Shown: positions 8,503 to 21,210 of the stretch, one piece after another
How positions within the stretch are numbered: position 1 is the stretch's first letter
Layout: each line of letters begins with the position of its first letter
From: Eretmocerus hayati
Taxonomy: Eukaryota; Arthropoda; Insecta; Hymenoptera; Aphelinidae
Reading direction: 5' to 3'
Length of the DNA stretch: 64,000 nt
Assembly (NCBI GenBank): GCA_029851415.1
Contig: CM056742.1
Location: 59,360,454 to 59,424,453, forward strand
Position numbers and translations under genes: made by a program
The notes under the pieces: model-generated
What the model saw: the letters and a program-made list of their open reading frames with translations, nothing else
Database searches by the model: none
Told to the model about the DNA's origin: nothing

Positions 8503-10381
8503 GCCGGCACCCAGAGATGAACACCTCCGGTACATCACAAAACTGGACCACTCACCAGGAGTCATAGTGGAAAGGATTGCTCCACTAGCCACAACCACAA
8601 TCGATTGGCGAATAATACAAAAGCTGGACCTCAAGCAGTTCGGCGACACTGGGGAAACTCTGGAGAAGACGTGCCGAAACATCGATGGACTGTGCAATGA
8701 TCCCACGCTGAAAACACAGCTGTCAAATCTGCGTCTTCAGCTGGACGAGTCAATAAAGGACGTCAAACGGATCCAGGACCTAATGGGACAAACCAAAATT
8801 AATGAGGACGTCAAAAGGTCAAGACGATCGTTAATGCCGTTCATAGGAAGAGGTAGCAATTATCTATTTGGTACGCTAGATGAGGATACTGAACAAGAAC
8901 TCAAAAATATTATAGAAATCCAAGCAAACGACACCAGACGAGTCGCAAAATTATTGGCAAATCAAACGGAATTGATCGAAAGTCAATTGGGAAAAAATAC
9001 TCAAAGATTACAGAAATTACAGGAACAAATGAAGCACCTGATAGCCACGCAGAACGACCTAGTGAGGAAAGCAGTATTGCACAATGCAATCAATTTGCTG
9101 AAGGAAAACATCGTTAATTTCAAAATTGACACGAACACTTTACTCGAAATTCTCACCTTCGCAGTTCAAGGAGGAGTCCACCCTAAGCTCTTGTCACCGG
9201 AAGTGATTGAGAACTCTAGGTCACTAATAGAGAACGCAGTCCAGGACGCAACGTTCCCGCAAGCAGAAGACGGCGAACCAATCATGGACCTGGAAAAAAT
9301 CATGGAAATTTCAGTCTCGATAATTGAAGAAAAATTGGTATATGTCATCAGCATCCCACTACTAGAATTGCCACGCTACACGTTGTACAAGGCTTCTCCG
9401 ATACCGGTAAAACAAAAATTTTTAAATATTTCGACAGATGCGTTTGGATACATTTGGCCAAAGTGGCCTTACTTTGGAATAGAAGCAGCAACAAATAAAT
9501 ATATTTCATTTCACCACGGAGAAATCGACAAATGCAAAAAGCTGAAAGAATTACTGATCTGCAAGGACACAGCACCTGTCCGGGAAATTCCAAAAAATCC
9601 GCCATGCGAAATCAAAATAGCACTGAATACCACAATTACAAATGTTACAGACTGCGATGTCAGACTGGTCAAAATTCACGAGACATTCTGGATGAAGCTT
9701 CATGATCCGAACACCTGGATATACTCCACGAACGAGGAAGAGCAAATTTTCATCCAGTGCCGCAGGAGCGAGCACAACACATCACCACTCATAGGAACAG
9801 GGATCATCAAGCTTCTGCCAGGATGCGCAGCGGTAACCCGAAACGCCAGGTTATCAGCATCGAGAGAAATTACAATCAATCATCCACCAATAATAATCTC
9901 AAAATATGATCTAAACATACCGGAAATAATCCAGAGTCACAACAGCAGCGGAGAGGCCCACGAAGTCCATCAGACCCTGGAAGCCGAAATATTGGAGGAC
10001 AGCCAGGCAGCGAACCTAGCCCAAGCGGATGCCCTCAAAATGGGGAAGAGCCTAAAAGAAATTATCGACAAAGCAAGAAGCATCGGAAAGTACAAAGCAA
10101 TAGCAGGACGAATGGAGAGCATGGAAGGGAAAATACCTCTAGCAGGAGCGGCTATAGTCGGAAGCCTCGGCCTAATTCTGCTCCTGTGGAAAATCTTATC
10201 ATCTATAGGCATCTTACCAATAATATACCGCACGGCACTATTCATACTTGGCACAAAAGAAGAGCAACAGAGGAACAACAATTTCGAAATACCCCTAACG
10301 ACGGAGACGCCAAGCAAACCCTACCCACACTATCAGCAGCATGAAGCAGTAACAACAGAAGGAGAAAGAAGAAGACAATAG
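8503..10381 (+). CDS. env: env exon 2: envelope fusion protein of the baculovirus-F/errantivirus type
   Basis: The frame is open from the splice acceptor to TAG 10379-10381. An in-frame GTG at 8567 is not needed as a start, because the leader exon at 348-397 provides ATG and signal in phase. A furin-like site KRSRR at about 8813-8827 precedes a hydrophobic, glycine-containing stretch, the position of the fusion peptide in F-type envelope proteins. Behind it lies a long heptad-like helical region (about 8880-9150), a Cys-containing ectodomain with several N-X-T/S sites (about 9520-9850), a membrane segment at about 10130-10240, and a short polar tail. Errantivirus envelopes share ancestry with baculovirus F proteins; this domain order fits. 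No internal stop is visible. It is described here only as an old viral-type gene in a genome. Confidence 0.85.
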
Positions 10382-11225
10382 AAGACACGCCAGATTAGCA
10401 AGTAAGAATTAGATTATAAGGCAAGATGTATAGAATTATTAGAAAATTCAAAGCAACGGGCAATATTACACGCAGATTAGTGTAGAATTTTGAAAATTTT
10501 CCCGGTTCTCACACGTGAAAATTTTCGAAAATAGAATTATCCATTATTTACACCGCGGGTGAATTCATATCAGGAAAGAAGCAATAGTCAAAAATCTCCC
10601 GGTCCCCACACGAGGGACACAAAGATTTTTTTTTCACCGCGATAAAATCATAAATTCACGAAAAACTTCAGAAATACAAGACGAAAATAGCCCAAACGAG
10701 GTTAGAATAGTACAGGCAGGCTCCAAAACAACAACGATCCAGGAATTTGCAAAAAACCCGTTCCATCTTACCCCACCTACCATCCCATTTTGCGCACCCA
10801 ACCCCTCTCACCGGAAATCGCATTAGCGACTCGCCTACTACCCATAAAAAGTTACCCCCACCCCCTACCACCCCCACCCACTCAATCCAACCCCGGACTA
10901 CATAGTCCACATCCCCCGACCACCCGATACACGAATCCGAGTAGCAGTGGTTGGAGGAAAAAGAGACCCAAAACGCCCCAGACCACCCCCACTAACAAAA
11001 AATCCTATTATTAGAGTCATTTACACCAACAGCCATCGAAATAACACACTTTCCCCGGAACCTTTCGAAAAATGACTCAAATTACCCCACTCTCCCCTCA
11101 CAGCCTATCACCTCCAACCACCCACAAGATACTACGTACTTACGTTAAAGTGAAAAAGAAAAACTGGAACTGCACCAACTACCTCGTACAGAATAGTATA
11201 CACATGGCCACATGTGTGCAAATAT

Positions 11226-11263
<38 letters not shown>

Positions 11264-12658
11264 GGACCTCAAAATGTTCAAAATTTTTCATGATATAACG
11301 ATTCACCAAAAGTACATGTCTATAGACGCCGAAATGATCAATCTGCATGAGAAACATATACGGATATGTATATATATAGCAACCTGTCCAACAATGATGA
11401 CTTGTTAAACTAATGAAATTCTGAAAATTCGATTTCCGAAAACCGAAATGTACCGTTTCTCATATTTAGGAACATGAAAAGCCAAATTCAAATCACAGAA
11501 ATCCGAATGGAAAATTTCAAGATCTCCATGGACCTTGGGAAATCAATACACGGAAAATACACGAACACACTACGAAATACGAATGGGGAATTTACTCACA
11601 AACACTACTTACATAAGAAAGAAAACGCACCAGACAATGGGCCCTCCAAGACCGTCGGTCGGCGGACAACTCCATTGCAACAGCATGCCGCAACACCTCT
11701 CGGAGACGGCGGTCACCAGGAACAGCGTCCACCAACCACGCCGCTTTGCCGCACCACTGCATCCAGAATCCGAGGGACCAGAGATATATACCCCAACCAC
11801 GAGTATAAACACACATTAACTCACAGAAAATTCACGAACAGATACACGAGCACGACCCGGAAAACTTGCATTGGGACACCCCGAGAGTCGAGGAGAAAAT
11901 AGCAAGAGAAGTCACACGGAGAAGGACGCGCAAGAGCTCGATGCAAACTGAAGCAGAAGCTACAGCAACAGGCTCACAATTAGCCAAGAGAAGGATGGGT
12001 GTGAGAGTAAGAAGTAGCTGAATTGACAAAACACCACATACCTTCGTTATCGCACTTCAGTACTTGGACTTTAAATCTGAGCGCTTCTATCCCAGCTAAC
12101 TCGGCGGCATAGAGACGAATATTCACGCAGAACACCCACTACACGACACTCACTACACAACAAGCACGAATTTCCCATTTCCACCATGAAGGTCGAGAAC
12201 TTCCATTCAATATTCAAAACCCAATTCACGGTATTATTGATCAAGAATCGTAAAATATCAGTATAATTATGATAAGATGTTCGGAAAAAGAATATATTGT
12301 AAAGAATTATTGAAAATCTCGCATAGTTTCGGAGAAAATATTATCTAAATATTAAGAATATTGCATAGAAAATATTGTCTAAATATCAAAAATATCGCAT
12401 AGAGAACATTGTATAAATACAGAAAATATTGTATGTCAAAAAAAAAAAATATATATATATATATACAGAAATATTGTAAGAATATTGGAAAATACTATGA
12501 GATTTCAGTTTCAGGGTTTCAGGAATTATCCACTAGATGATAAAGAGATATGAGATGAAAACACAAGAATGATACTAAATCATCCACTATGAGAATCACA
12601 AAACCCACGGAAACCAAGATCCACGATGAAATCTCGAAACAAAAGGAAAATATGAATT
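10382..12658 (+). other. Long non-coding tail between env and 3' LTR
   Basis: About 2.3 kb without a recognisable gene. It holds imperfect inverted repeats around 10483-10537 (GAAAATTTTC on both sides of a CACACGTG core), a second CCCGGTCCCCACACG variant near 10598, a C-rich pyrimidine stretch at 10750-11000, a TA microsatellite and AT-rich direct repeats at 12290-12470 (GAATATTG and ATAGAAAATATTGT variants). Open frames such as the one at 11474-11902 have no family resemblance that I can see. Most insect errantiviruses have a far shorter segment here. Confidence 0.7.
11229..11262. repeat. (TA)n microsatellite
   Basis: An uninterrupted run of 17 TA units within the non-coding tail of the retroelement. 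Confidence 0.95.
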
Positions 12659-12669
12659 GGAAAAAAAAA

Positions 12670-13063
12670 TGTATATGTAATACAAATGTACACCAAACAT
12701 AAGGGCTGGTCTTGTCGAGGACGACGAGGTCCCGGTCTCACACGTGTAACGAGGTAGGCGATTGCCGCACTTGGGCAATCGCACCGTCGTGGGTTCGGCA
12801 AAGTAGATCGAGCGATGCAATCCGCGAGATATGCATCGCGCGATCACGTTTTGCCGAACTTTGCACTTTTCGGCCTGGCCGACACATCGCGGATCGCGGG
12901 CATATAAGCCGCGATCCGTGCGCGCCGCGCCAGACCGCTCATTCCACTCACTCTCATTACACACCACTTTGTATATCAATTCTACATTCATTCAATATAT
13001 ATATATATATATCGTTCCATCTATTCCCGAGTCTTTCACTTATCGTCGATCACCCACGTAACA
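12670..13063 (+). repeat. 3' LTR (left boundary provisional)
   Basis: The right boundary at 13063 is firm, since 12954-13063 equals 2-107. The left boundary is a proposal: TGTATATG at 12670 follows the purine run 12659-12669 (GG plus nine A), a possible polypurine tract, and the LTR ends in CA. That gives 394 bp. U3 contains a hairpin with arms starting at 12793 and ending at 12859 (GTTCGGCAAA against TTTGCCGAAC), and a TATA box. Confidence 0.72.
12903..12908 (+). promoter_or_regulatory. TATA box of the LTR promoter
   Basis: TATAAG at 12903 lies 50 bases before the part shared with the window start. Transcription would start about 25-35 bases downstream, so the 5' LTR remnant at 1-107 is R/U5 sequence. 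Confidence 0.6.
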
Positions 13064-14985
13064 AGGGGAAATTTTTCAGTTTTGGGGCTATCAATGTAAA
13101 ATATGGTATACGTGCGGCAGCTGGGGATTCATCGTATAGGGTGTCGCAGAAGGTTTCTCCCATTTTTCGATTCAAAGGATGGAAATCCACATGTGCTTCC
13201 CGCGAGACTTGTTTAAACTCTATATTGAAGTCTAATATAATAGCTCTCATCAACACGAAGACAGCCACATTGTTCGGAGCTGCATTCGTGTACTCGGAGT
13301 GCTACCCTTGGTGCGTCTCGGCGTGGATTGACACTTTATCCATGCATGGTGCAACACATTCGCTCATTAAACTCGACTTTTTTTGAAAACGCTCAATCGA
13401 GTTTGTCCTAGCAATACAAGGCTGAGAATCGCATATCATGTGATGAATAGGGAAGAACCCTCCTCCCCTTCCGTGATGAAGAGTGATAAAACCTTGACCC
13501 CCCCCCCCTCATTCGTATCACGTAGTATTTGAACGGCCCCTTATCGAGATTCGGTGTTCTTCCAAACGTAGCTCCGGGCCAAATTGATGGAACTTAGTTC
13601 GTCAAGTGGTCGTTTTGGGGAAAATTTCCTCGGCATCCCAATGGGATTGGTTTCAAGAGTCATCATTTCTGCGTATGCGCAGTGAACAGACAATATCTAA
13701 CTGCGTACAGAATAGGTTTGCAAAAATTGGAAAAAACAGGCCTTACCCGGTAGAAAAGGGAATCGGAATCATCTTATCCTGAAATAACACAGAATTTTAC
13801 ATCAAGCATGTGGTTTTCAGGAATCAAAATAATTGGCAACTGAGAAACTCTCTGTTCGGTGATTTTTATATTTTTGCTCGTACAGGTCGCCAATTGCCTC
13901 AAAATCAATTCCCAATAGCAATTTCGATAGGTTTTTGGAAGATCTTCCAATTGCCGTGAATTGCATGTCTCTATCCGTGAGCAAACTCGACTTCTTTGCA
14001 TTTTAGTGGAAAAAAGCTGCTAGAATTTTGAAGAAATGAACCTCACTTCATTTTCGAAAATTCTCGCCATGGGACCGAAAAATTTTTCGGGACCCCATAG
14101 GTAGTGGATAGTTCATGTTTCGCAACATAGAATCAAATGGAAATGTTAACAAGAGGATGTGTAACATGGCCCTTTTTCGTAGGTCACTTCCGCGTGGAAC
14201 TACTCATACAGGAAAGGAGTCATGGAGGGTCAATGCTTTGCCATTTGTCAACCTGTGATTGCCGCCTGAGCGTGGCGATAATATGTGTTTCGAAAGAACG
14301 ATGGATTCATGCATCAAATAAAATGCACCAGATCGAACGATGGAGTCGATATATCGATGAGATATACCTAATCCACATAATTAAGATGAATACGCTGTGC
14401 CAACACTATCCAACGATTCTGCGCCCTTGTACGAGTTGCAGCATCTTTCAAGAGGTCCGAGGTCAGTTGTACTAGCTAGCGATTCCCATTGATGCTTCGG
14501 TATCATGGTAAAGCTGACCTAGCTCCAAATGCGACTGGGAGTAACTCCCAAGATTCCAACGGGATATTCAAATACATGTGAGAATACGTTACAGAGTACA
14601 ATTTGATCGTAAATTATGAGGCTGATTTCAAGATAAAGGTTATTGAGTCTCGAAAACCGGTTTTTATTGAAGAATCGTGCAGACTTGTGTGGTCTTGGAT
14701 CATACGATGGGATTCTGTTTCATTACTCTCAATCATCTATTGTACAATCCTAATAGTGACGAGAAAGGTTACTGTTCTGAAGGTAGAATGATAACAAGGA
14801 CAGACGATGATCCGGATGGAGACAGGTGTTCGAGCGGAGGCGTTTCTACATCAATTCATATGCAATTCACTTGTCTCTCTGACATCGCGCAGTTTTTTTT
14901 CGGTCATATATATGTGGCAATGACTGGAACATCTTTGATGTGTCAACCCTAATATATATGTATTAGCTGGAGAGCTCAGACATTC
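13064..14985. other. Anonymous spacer after the LTR element
   Basis: No gene is supported. A C-run at 13498-13510 followed by CACGTAGTATTTGAACGG near 13525 looks like the end of a DNA-transposon fragment, but no partner end was found nearby. Sequence upstream of the RT remnant (14600-14985) is probably more of the decayed gypsy pol, without readable motifs. Confidence 0.5.
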
Positions 14986-17113
14986 ATGATATCTGAAACG
15001 TTTGGGGAACATATCAAGTGGTTGAAAGAGGTGTTCAAACGACTCGAAGGGGCAAACCTCAGGCCAAATTGGGAGAAATTCAGAGCAAATTGCCACTTTG
15101 CTAGGCAAAACTCGAAATACATGGGTCACATTATAGACAAGAATGGTTTGCTCACGGATCCAGACAAGAAAGCGGCAATGAGGGATTCAGAGTCACCAAT
15201 ATCAGTTAAAGAGTTGAGACGATTCCTGAGCTTGGTATCATGGCACCGGAAATTCATGAAGAACGCTTTGTAACTGACAGCTCCGCTGAATGAGTTACTT
15301 CGAGAGAAAACCGAGTTCAGATGGGAGGAGGAACGACAGAAAGCCGTCCAAGATCTAGAGAACCAGATGTCACACGCCAGTCCTACCTCACCCTGACTGG
15401 TCACAACCTTTCACCCTTCAGACAAATGCGAGCCAAACTCACTAGGGGGTAGTTTTGACCCAAGGGGATGGTTTAGGAGAGCAAGTCATCTCATATTCGT
15501 GTCAATTATTGACAAATGCAGAACGGAACTATAGCGCGACGGAACTGGAATGCCCGGCCGTGAAGTGGAGACTATGGAGGACGAGATACCACCCCAGAGG
15601 GTATCACTTCACAGTAATCATGATTATTGTTATTGAATCGTTTAAGAAATTGTTGATCAGTGCACTGATCACCAATCTCTTGAACGGTTCAATAATATCA
15701 ACAATCTGTCCAGACGTCTAGCCCAGTGGGCGATGGAATCAAAACGACGGGATTCCAGGTGAAAATATCGTAGGGAACAAGAGAACGTCGTAGCCGACAT
15801 CCTGCCGAGACATCACATGGAAGTAGGCCAAATTAACAAGACGGTGGAGTGCAAGTTGTACAACCAAATGCTGCAGAAAGTACAAGACCACCTTACAGAA
15901 TACCCTGAATACTGCGTACAGAATGGAAAATCATATCGACACATATCGCACATACTGGACTCCAATGTCTGTGAAACAACGAACCAATAGAAGTTATGCG
16001 TACACGGAGACGAACGCGAACGGATCCTGAGAGAATTTCACAGCAAATCCACTGCAGGACATTTGAGACTAGCTAAAACACTGACAAGAATATCCAAACA
16101 CTACTATTGGTCAGGAATGCTCCGGAAAGGAACGAAACTCGCCCGGAATTGTAGAAGTTGCAAAAAAAACGAGGCAAGCCAGCAGACGCCCAGAATGATG
16201 CATGCAACTCATGTTTGGCAGCAGTAGGGAATGGTTCCTGTAGATTTCGTAGGCCCATCATCTCGTTCCGGGGATGAAAACTTATATCTCCCAGTTACGC
16301 AAGACCAGTTCTCAAAACAGACAGATCTGGAATCGATGAATGCAGCGACAACAACTAAAATAATCCAGGTGCGGGGAGAGCAAGTAATACTACGTCATGG
16401 GTGTCTGAGGAAAATATTCAGCGATAATGGGCAACAGTTTGAGGCTAAGGTATCCCAAAAAATTTTAGAAACATACAATATTGAAGAACGGTGAACACCT
16501 GCCTACAGCCCTAATTGTCACCCTGTCGAACGTACAAATATGGTCATCAAAACAATGATTCGACAATTCTGCGAAGAATCACAGCAGAGATGGGACCGAA
16601 GACTCCCACGAATCAGTTTTGCTTACAACTCGGCTCAAATGAGTCAACCAGATATTAGCCAGCATATATGACGCACCAGGCACCCTCAACCAGGGAGTGG
16701 GTAACTCGAATTCGCAAGGAATGGCCTTGCGCTACAAACTCCTTCACGTGCCGATAGAATTTGTTAGAACTAGCCCAGCGAAGAGTTTCTCGAAGCAATG
16801 ACACTACTACGACGTATGACACCGGAACTGGAACCAAAAATCAGAGACCTTGTATTGAGAAAACTCCATATATTATCGAGTAAGGTTGAGAAGCACAACG
16901 CAGTATTAGATCAGTAGATCGACGGACCATTCACAGTAGTAAACGGAGTTTCTTCAGTTATCTATGACCTAATAAATACACAGGGTAAGTTGATCCCTCA
17001 TATCCACGTGCAGATTTTAGAACTGTATCGGAAACCAGTGAACAACCAGGAGAGGAATCAGATCACAATTGAACTCCCGAAATCAGGATTCCTATTCACA
17101 AGAGTGAGTTGAA
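14986..17113 (+). pseudogene. Decayed Ty3/gypsy pol (RT end, RNase H, integrase)
   Basis: Recognisable pieces, in order: the C-terminal RT segment (14986-15400, with FGEHIKWLKEVFKRLE and YMGHIIDKNG), RNase H (about 15410-15630, with NAERNYSATELE and FTVI), and integrase (about 16015-16690, with HYYWSGM, a CRSCKK zinc-finger half, VPVDFVGP, IFSDNGQQF and HPVERTN). A C-terminal integrase-like part runs to about 17110. Stops lie at 15271-15273 and 16492-16494 and at several other places. The RNase H Asp of the TDAS motif is Asn, and the RT YxDD box just upstream is unreadable. It belongs to a different gypsy lineage than the first element and is dead. No LTR pair was identified. Confidence 0.85.
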
Positions 17114-17970
17114 ACTCGCTCTCACTAAGCATGCTCATGCAGAGAGATTGTCGAACACACGAGCAAACAGGGGGATTCCCACAGAACTAGTCTGCCAGAT
17201 GGCTACCTGCACGGGCCATCCATATGCGGAATAGACATCACCAGCAGCCAAGAGGACCAGGAAACCAGCACCAAGTCAGTCGACACGGAGCTCGAGTCCA
17301 ACCCACTCGCTAGTCTCGGGATCTCCAAGCCTCAGTTTTTTTGACCCATCTCGACTCTAGGAGCTCTACAGCCGGGATGGATCTTCCCTAGGAGAACCGG
17401 AGGCGTAACGTTATCCGGGAGCTCCGGATACTTAGCCACCCGGGTCGTCTCGTCTTGGGAGTACCAAGATGCGAATGACCGTGTAGAATATCACCCGCGT
17501 AACCCTTTCGCGTAGCTAGACTAGGGTGAAGGTGTTGTCCGCACCATCAAATGTCTCTGGCAGGAGTTCACTGTCAGACCAATTCACCATCAGGTCACTG
17601 TGCTGTCCACCCCGAGGAGCTCTTGCGGTGAATGACCCAGCTACTCGTAATCATTCGGTTCATGTGGGTTCAGTTGCCATGTATTCCACACACTCGTTCT
17701 TAGGGTTACCACAGTCAATGTAAACCTTGCTTGTGAAGAGTCAATATACCCCTGTTGTATTGAATCAAATTGTTGTTTAGTTCTAAGATATATACATTCG
17801 TTTTGACACTCGTCTATTGAATTCAACACCCGATCAGCCCTGATTTTTTGCCCGTCAGAAGCCCTCGGTTACATAGGAAATGGTTATGGAACAAAGTCAT
17901 TCTCTATATTTTCAGAGAGCCGTCACCGTTTCAACGGAACCCCTCGAGTTGAGTGGAATTATAACCTCGC
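17114..17970. other. Spacer, possibly 3' end of the decayed gypsy element
   Basis: Cys/Pro-poor, moderately GC-rich sequence with no gene. The stretch 17690-17880 (ATTGAATCAAATTG, later ATTGAATTCAACACCC) resembles an LTR end, but no second copy is in the window. Confidence 0.4.
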
Positions 17971-18487
17971 TATTCTCAATATACGATGGGAGGAACCGCC
18001 GAATTGCGAGACACTGCTTATCGAAGCAGGATTCCTTGACAGAGTTTCCGTCACTCTGATCGGCTGGAGAACATAAAATTATCACTAGATGGCAGCCTTA
18101 TTCTACGGTTGTTTCACCAAAATTTCAATATTAACCCTTCTCTAACCTGATGTCAATCAAGCCAAATTACAATAGTGTCTGAGACAGGTCTCTCGTAGTT
18201 TCACTGACGAATTCAAGAGAGAGACCATGGCGGAACACACTAAATATCACATACTTTCTTCAACAGTTCAATCAAGTCAGTACGGTGTAGAAAAAAGGAT
18301 GGAAATTATCATCAGCTCTGCATTTGAGACTGATAGTGATATTGAAGTTCTTCCCGATGGTTTCATGCTTCTGTAGGGGTTGTATACTCCCCAAACAATC
18401 AGAGTGACGGAAGCTCCGTCAAGAAATCCTGCTTCGATGAGCAATGCCTTGCGATTCGGCCGTTCTTCCCATCATATACACGAGTTT
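17971..18487. mobile_element. Small foldback element or inverted repeat
   Basis: The arm 17971-18063 is the reverse complement of about 18397-18487. Both contain GCTTATCGAAGCAGGA-type sequence, TTCCGTCACTCTGAT and the variant of CCGAATTGCGAG, with roughly 85 percent identity by eye. The 330-bp loop has no gene. No target duplication was resolved. Confidence 0.75.
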
Positions 18488-20958
18488 ATCATTAGAATAA
18501 CTACTTCTTTTCCATTCGATCTCTTTCCTGATTCTTTTGGTCCCTCTACGTTTCTTCCTCAGATGTATACCGCGCTTCACCAGGAATCAACGGAATATAA
18601 ATCACTCTATAAATCTGAATCACTCTACGTACGTAGGTGAACCCCACAAAATATTTTCGAGTCCCCGCCCCGCGATGCCCGCGGCATTTTGTTGTCTTAA
18701 GAATGCCGGCAGCTGTTTCACTCACGACTGGTGTACTGTAGACAGCCTCCTAGTGGCGGGAAGTGGCTTAGCGCTGCTTGTTCTATGAATCATATAGGTA
18801 CCAAGACAGGATCAGTACAATCGTGAGTGGACCCATCGTAGTATCCCTCCCACCCAGAGAGAGAAAGATTATCGATAGTTCCCTGCACTATTTTCCAGAT
18901 TTGATGAAGCAATTCCTGTGTGGCCTTAGATATGTTCGATTGAATATATTCCAAATCCGAGAATCCCATGAGTCCTCCGCATCAATCGCATGAAAGTAAT
19001 GATCTCTCAACCATATATAAGCTCAGAGAATAATATTATTACATCAACTTGAGAAATTTCTCCTCGCCTTTTCACCCCAAACCATGGCAGTAATGTTATC
19101 GTTATGATACTGGACTCATGCTGGGAAGTTTCCGCAAGATTTTTTGTTTTCGCGGACTTACAATCAGAACCTGTCTGCCATTCTGCGTACCTCATTGTCC
19201 GATGTGGAACTGGATCCCTGTAGTATTGTCTCGGCAATCCATTGGGAGACATCAATGTTTCGAATACTTGCGGAATTCTGCCTAATAATTCGGAGGTTCA
19301 CTCGTGCCATGTAGTACCCCTTGTGCGTCGAATTTTTCAAGAGAGGCGAGGAGTTGTTGATACATGTTCTTCACCGGAGCTCTCACTTACTGTAGGACAG
19401 ATTATATCAGTAATCCCGAAACGAGCTACCTCGATCCAGATATCACGGTAACCCCTAAATCCATGCGATATCTGCACATGTTAGGCTTCGGAGAGGCTTA
19501 GGATTTCTCAATAAGTGATTCGCGGAATCTGCCCTTTTTAATTCAACAGTTACGTCGGGTACAAGGTTCAACGAGAATCATCCTGTTCATGGTAGGAAGC
19601 CACTCCGAACAATATGTGAGTACAGGAGCCATCATGAATGCATGAATGAAGTTTTGAGGATGTTATTACAAATTTCTCAAAATGTTGGAAATCATTGGAG
19701 TCGAATCAATTCGACGATTCCACCCGAGGTTGAGGATCATCCTAGAGGACATCACGACCCATATTCAACAATAAAATCCAAGGTGCTTGTGCTTTGCATC
19801 AGGAACTCCGACTTCTCCTATCCCACCGTGATAGTCATCACATCCTCACGTTCGAGGTACTTGAGTTTTCATGTTCCAAAATAAAAGAGCTTGATAACTT
19901 TTAAATCCCTTTCGGAGCCTCTTTCATCACGTGATAAATAATTTTCCCCCTACAGCTGGCTATTGCATCATCACGTATGTCCTTGGAGTTGGGGATAGAC
20001 ACTTGGACAATCTTCTTCTGACTACTTCAGGTGAGAATCCCGAGCAGAACTATGTAGTGTAATCTTGGCGGCATTATTCCTCATGATGTTGAGCGTGGAC
20101 TCGAGACAAGTACTCCTGAACATATAATCAAGCTACCTCCACACAGGAGGGGATCCACACTCACGCTTGTGTTCAAAGAGCCAAGTTTATGAAACGCAGC
20201 GGAAACTGCTTTGTCACATTGTCAGATGTTCCTTGCTACTACTGGGAGAGGAACCATCGCAGAACCCAGGTTTGCCCAGGAATCTCTGATAATATGGATA
20301 ATGGAATCGAGAATCCCAACGAGGGGAGAATAGTTTCTGAAACCCAGAGATAGACACAAGTCCGCGAATATATCGACGCTTGGTCTGGAATCTTTCTAGG
20401 GATTGGGGAGCCGATTGGACTCGCAAATATCCAGATATCCAAACTAGAGAGTTCGATTGAGTCGAATCAATCAGAACTCTAGACGGCGCATGATCATTGT
20501 TGAAATTCAACTCTGTCAGTGAGTCGCTCCACTGGCGTTCACCAGCCATTGAACAGAATTCACCGGGATCTCTCTCATAATCGACTTAGCTAAGGAATAG
20601 GTCATCCTGATTCCGTCCCAGACACAGAGAGTTGGCACGGCAATGGCGAGAGCTGAACGTGAGGAATGGGGAAATATCCAATATTTTCGCGGACCAGAAT
20701 CGGTATTAGCGCGAGTTTCCACTTCATTACCACCCTGAGGACATCAAGGGTCTATCCTGTGTTCCTATGATTGGGCGATTCGGTGTAGAATACTTCTAAG
20801 ATCCATTCCTCCATCCAGATGTAACAAGCGAATTCATCAAGCCAGAAGCACGGTCCGAGTTGGTGGAAAGTGTTGGCTGCTAATCCGCATCGTGTGCGAC
20901 CCACAGGGAGACTGCTTCATTCAACACCGATTCGATGGCAGGAAGCCACTCAGCTCAC
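18488..20958. other. Anonymous spacer
   Basis: About 2.5 kb with no readable gene, RNA or repeat on either strand. Short open frames are scattered and without family resemblance. Probably old decayed repeats. Confidence 0.5.
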
Positions 20959-20966
20959 ATTAGCAC

Positions 20967-21149
20967 CAAAGGCGCATCCAGAAAAGGTTTCTGGGGGGGG
21001 GGCGGTTGAGGTCTGGGGGGGGGACAACTCCATTTGAGAATTTTTTTTCGCGCGCCGACGCGCGCGCGTCCCCTATGTTTCCCAAGCGGAATTTCTAGCT
21101 CTGGGGGGGGGGGGGGAGGGGTCGCCCCCCCACCGTGGATCCGCCCTTG
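20967..21149. mobile_element. hAT-like MITE with G-runs
   Basis: Terminal inverted repeats CAAAGGCGCATCCAG (left) and CAAGGGCGGATCCACG (right, reverse complement) bound 183 bp. They are flanked by ATTAGCAC (20959-20966) and ACTAGCAC (21150-21157), an 8-bp target duplication with one mismatch, as expected for hAT. The interior has three runs of 8 to 13 G and a CGCGCGCG patch. Confidence 0.85.
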
Positions 21150-21210
21150 ACTAGCACTACGCAAATATGTCTGTGTGTATGTGTGTATCAGATTACATCA
21201 TAATCGTGAG

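Larger units (their letters stand above)
1..13063 (+). mobile_element. Errantivirus-like Ty3/gypsy LTR retrotransposon with env (5' LTR truncated by window edge)
   Basis: The order gag, protease, RT, RNase H, integrase, env between two copies of one terminal sequence defines a Ty3/gypsy element of the errantivirus (insect endogenous retrovirus) type. Bases 2-107 match 12954-13063 almost perfectly; the main difference is a few extra TA units in the 3' copy, so the insertion looks recent. Gag, the PR-RT-RNase H frame, integrase and env exon 2 are all long and open, while the join between RNase H and integrase carries two stops and a frame change. The target duplication cannot be tested because the left flank is outside the window. 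Unusual traits are the OTU-like module in pol, the env signal exon ahead of gag and the long non-coding tail after env. Confidence 0.95.

Noticed and set aside
8567..8569. GTG as env start
   Set aside because: GTG is not a normal eukaryotic start, the frame is open upstream to the splice acceptor, and a signal exon in phase exists at 348-397.
11474..11902. 142-codon open frame in the tail of the first element as an accessory gene
   Set aside because: No family resemblance, no splice or start support, and low-complexity composition with overlapping frames of similar length.
12689..12750. TGTAACG at 12745 as the left end of the 3' LTR
   Set aside because: It would pair nicely with the right end ACGTAACA-type sequence, but no purine tract precedes it; 12670 was kept as provisional start.
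20967..21149. G-runs as a telomere-like or switch-like sequence
   Set aside because: They are inside a MITE with hAT-like ends and a target duplication; single-base G-runs are not telomeric repeats.
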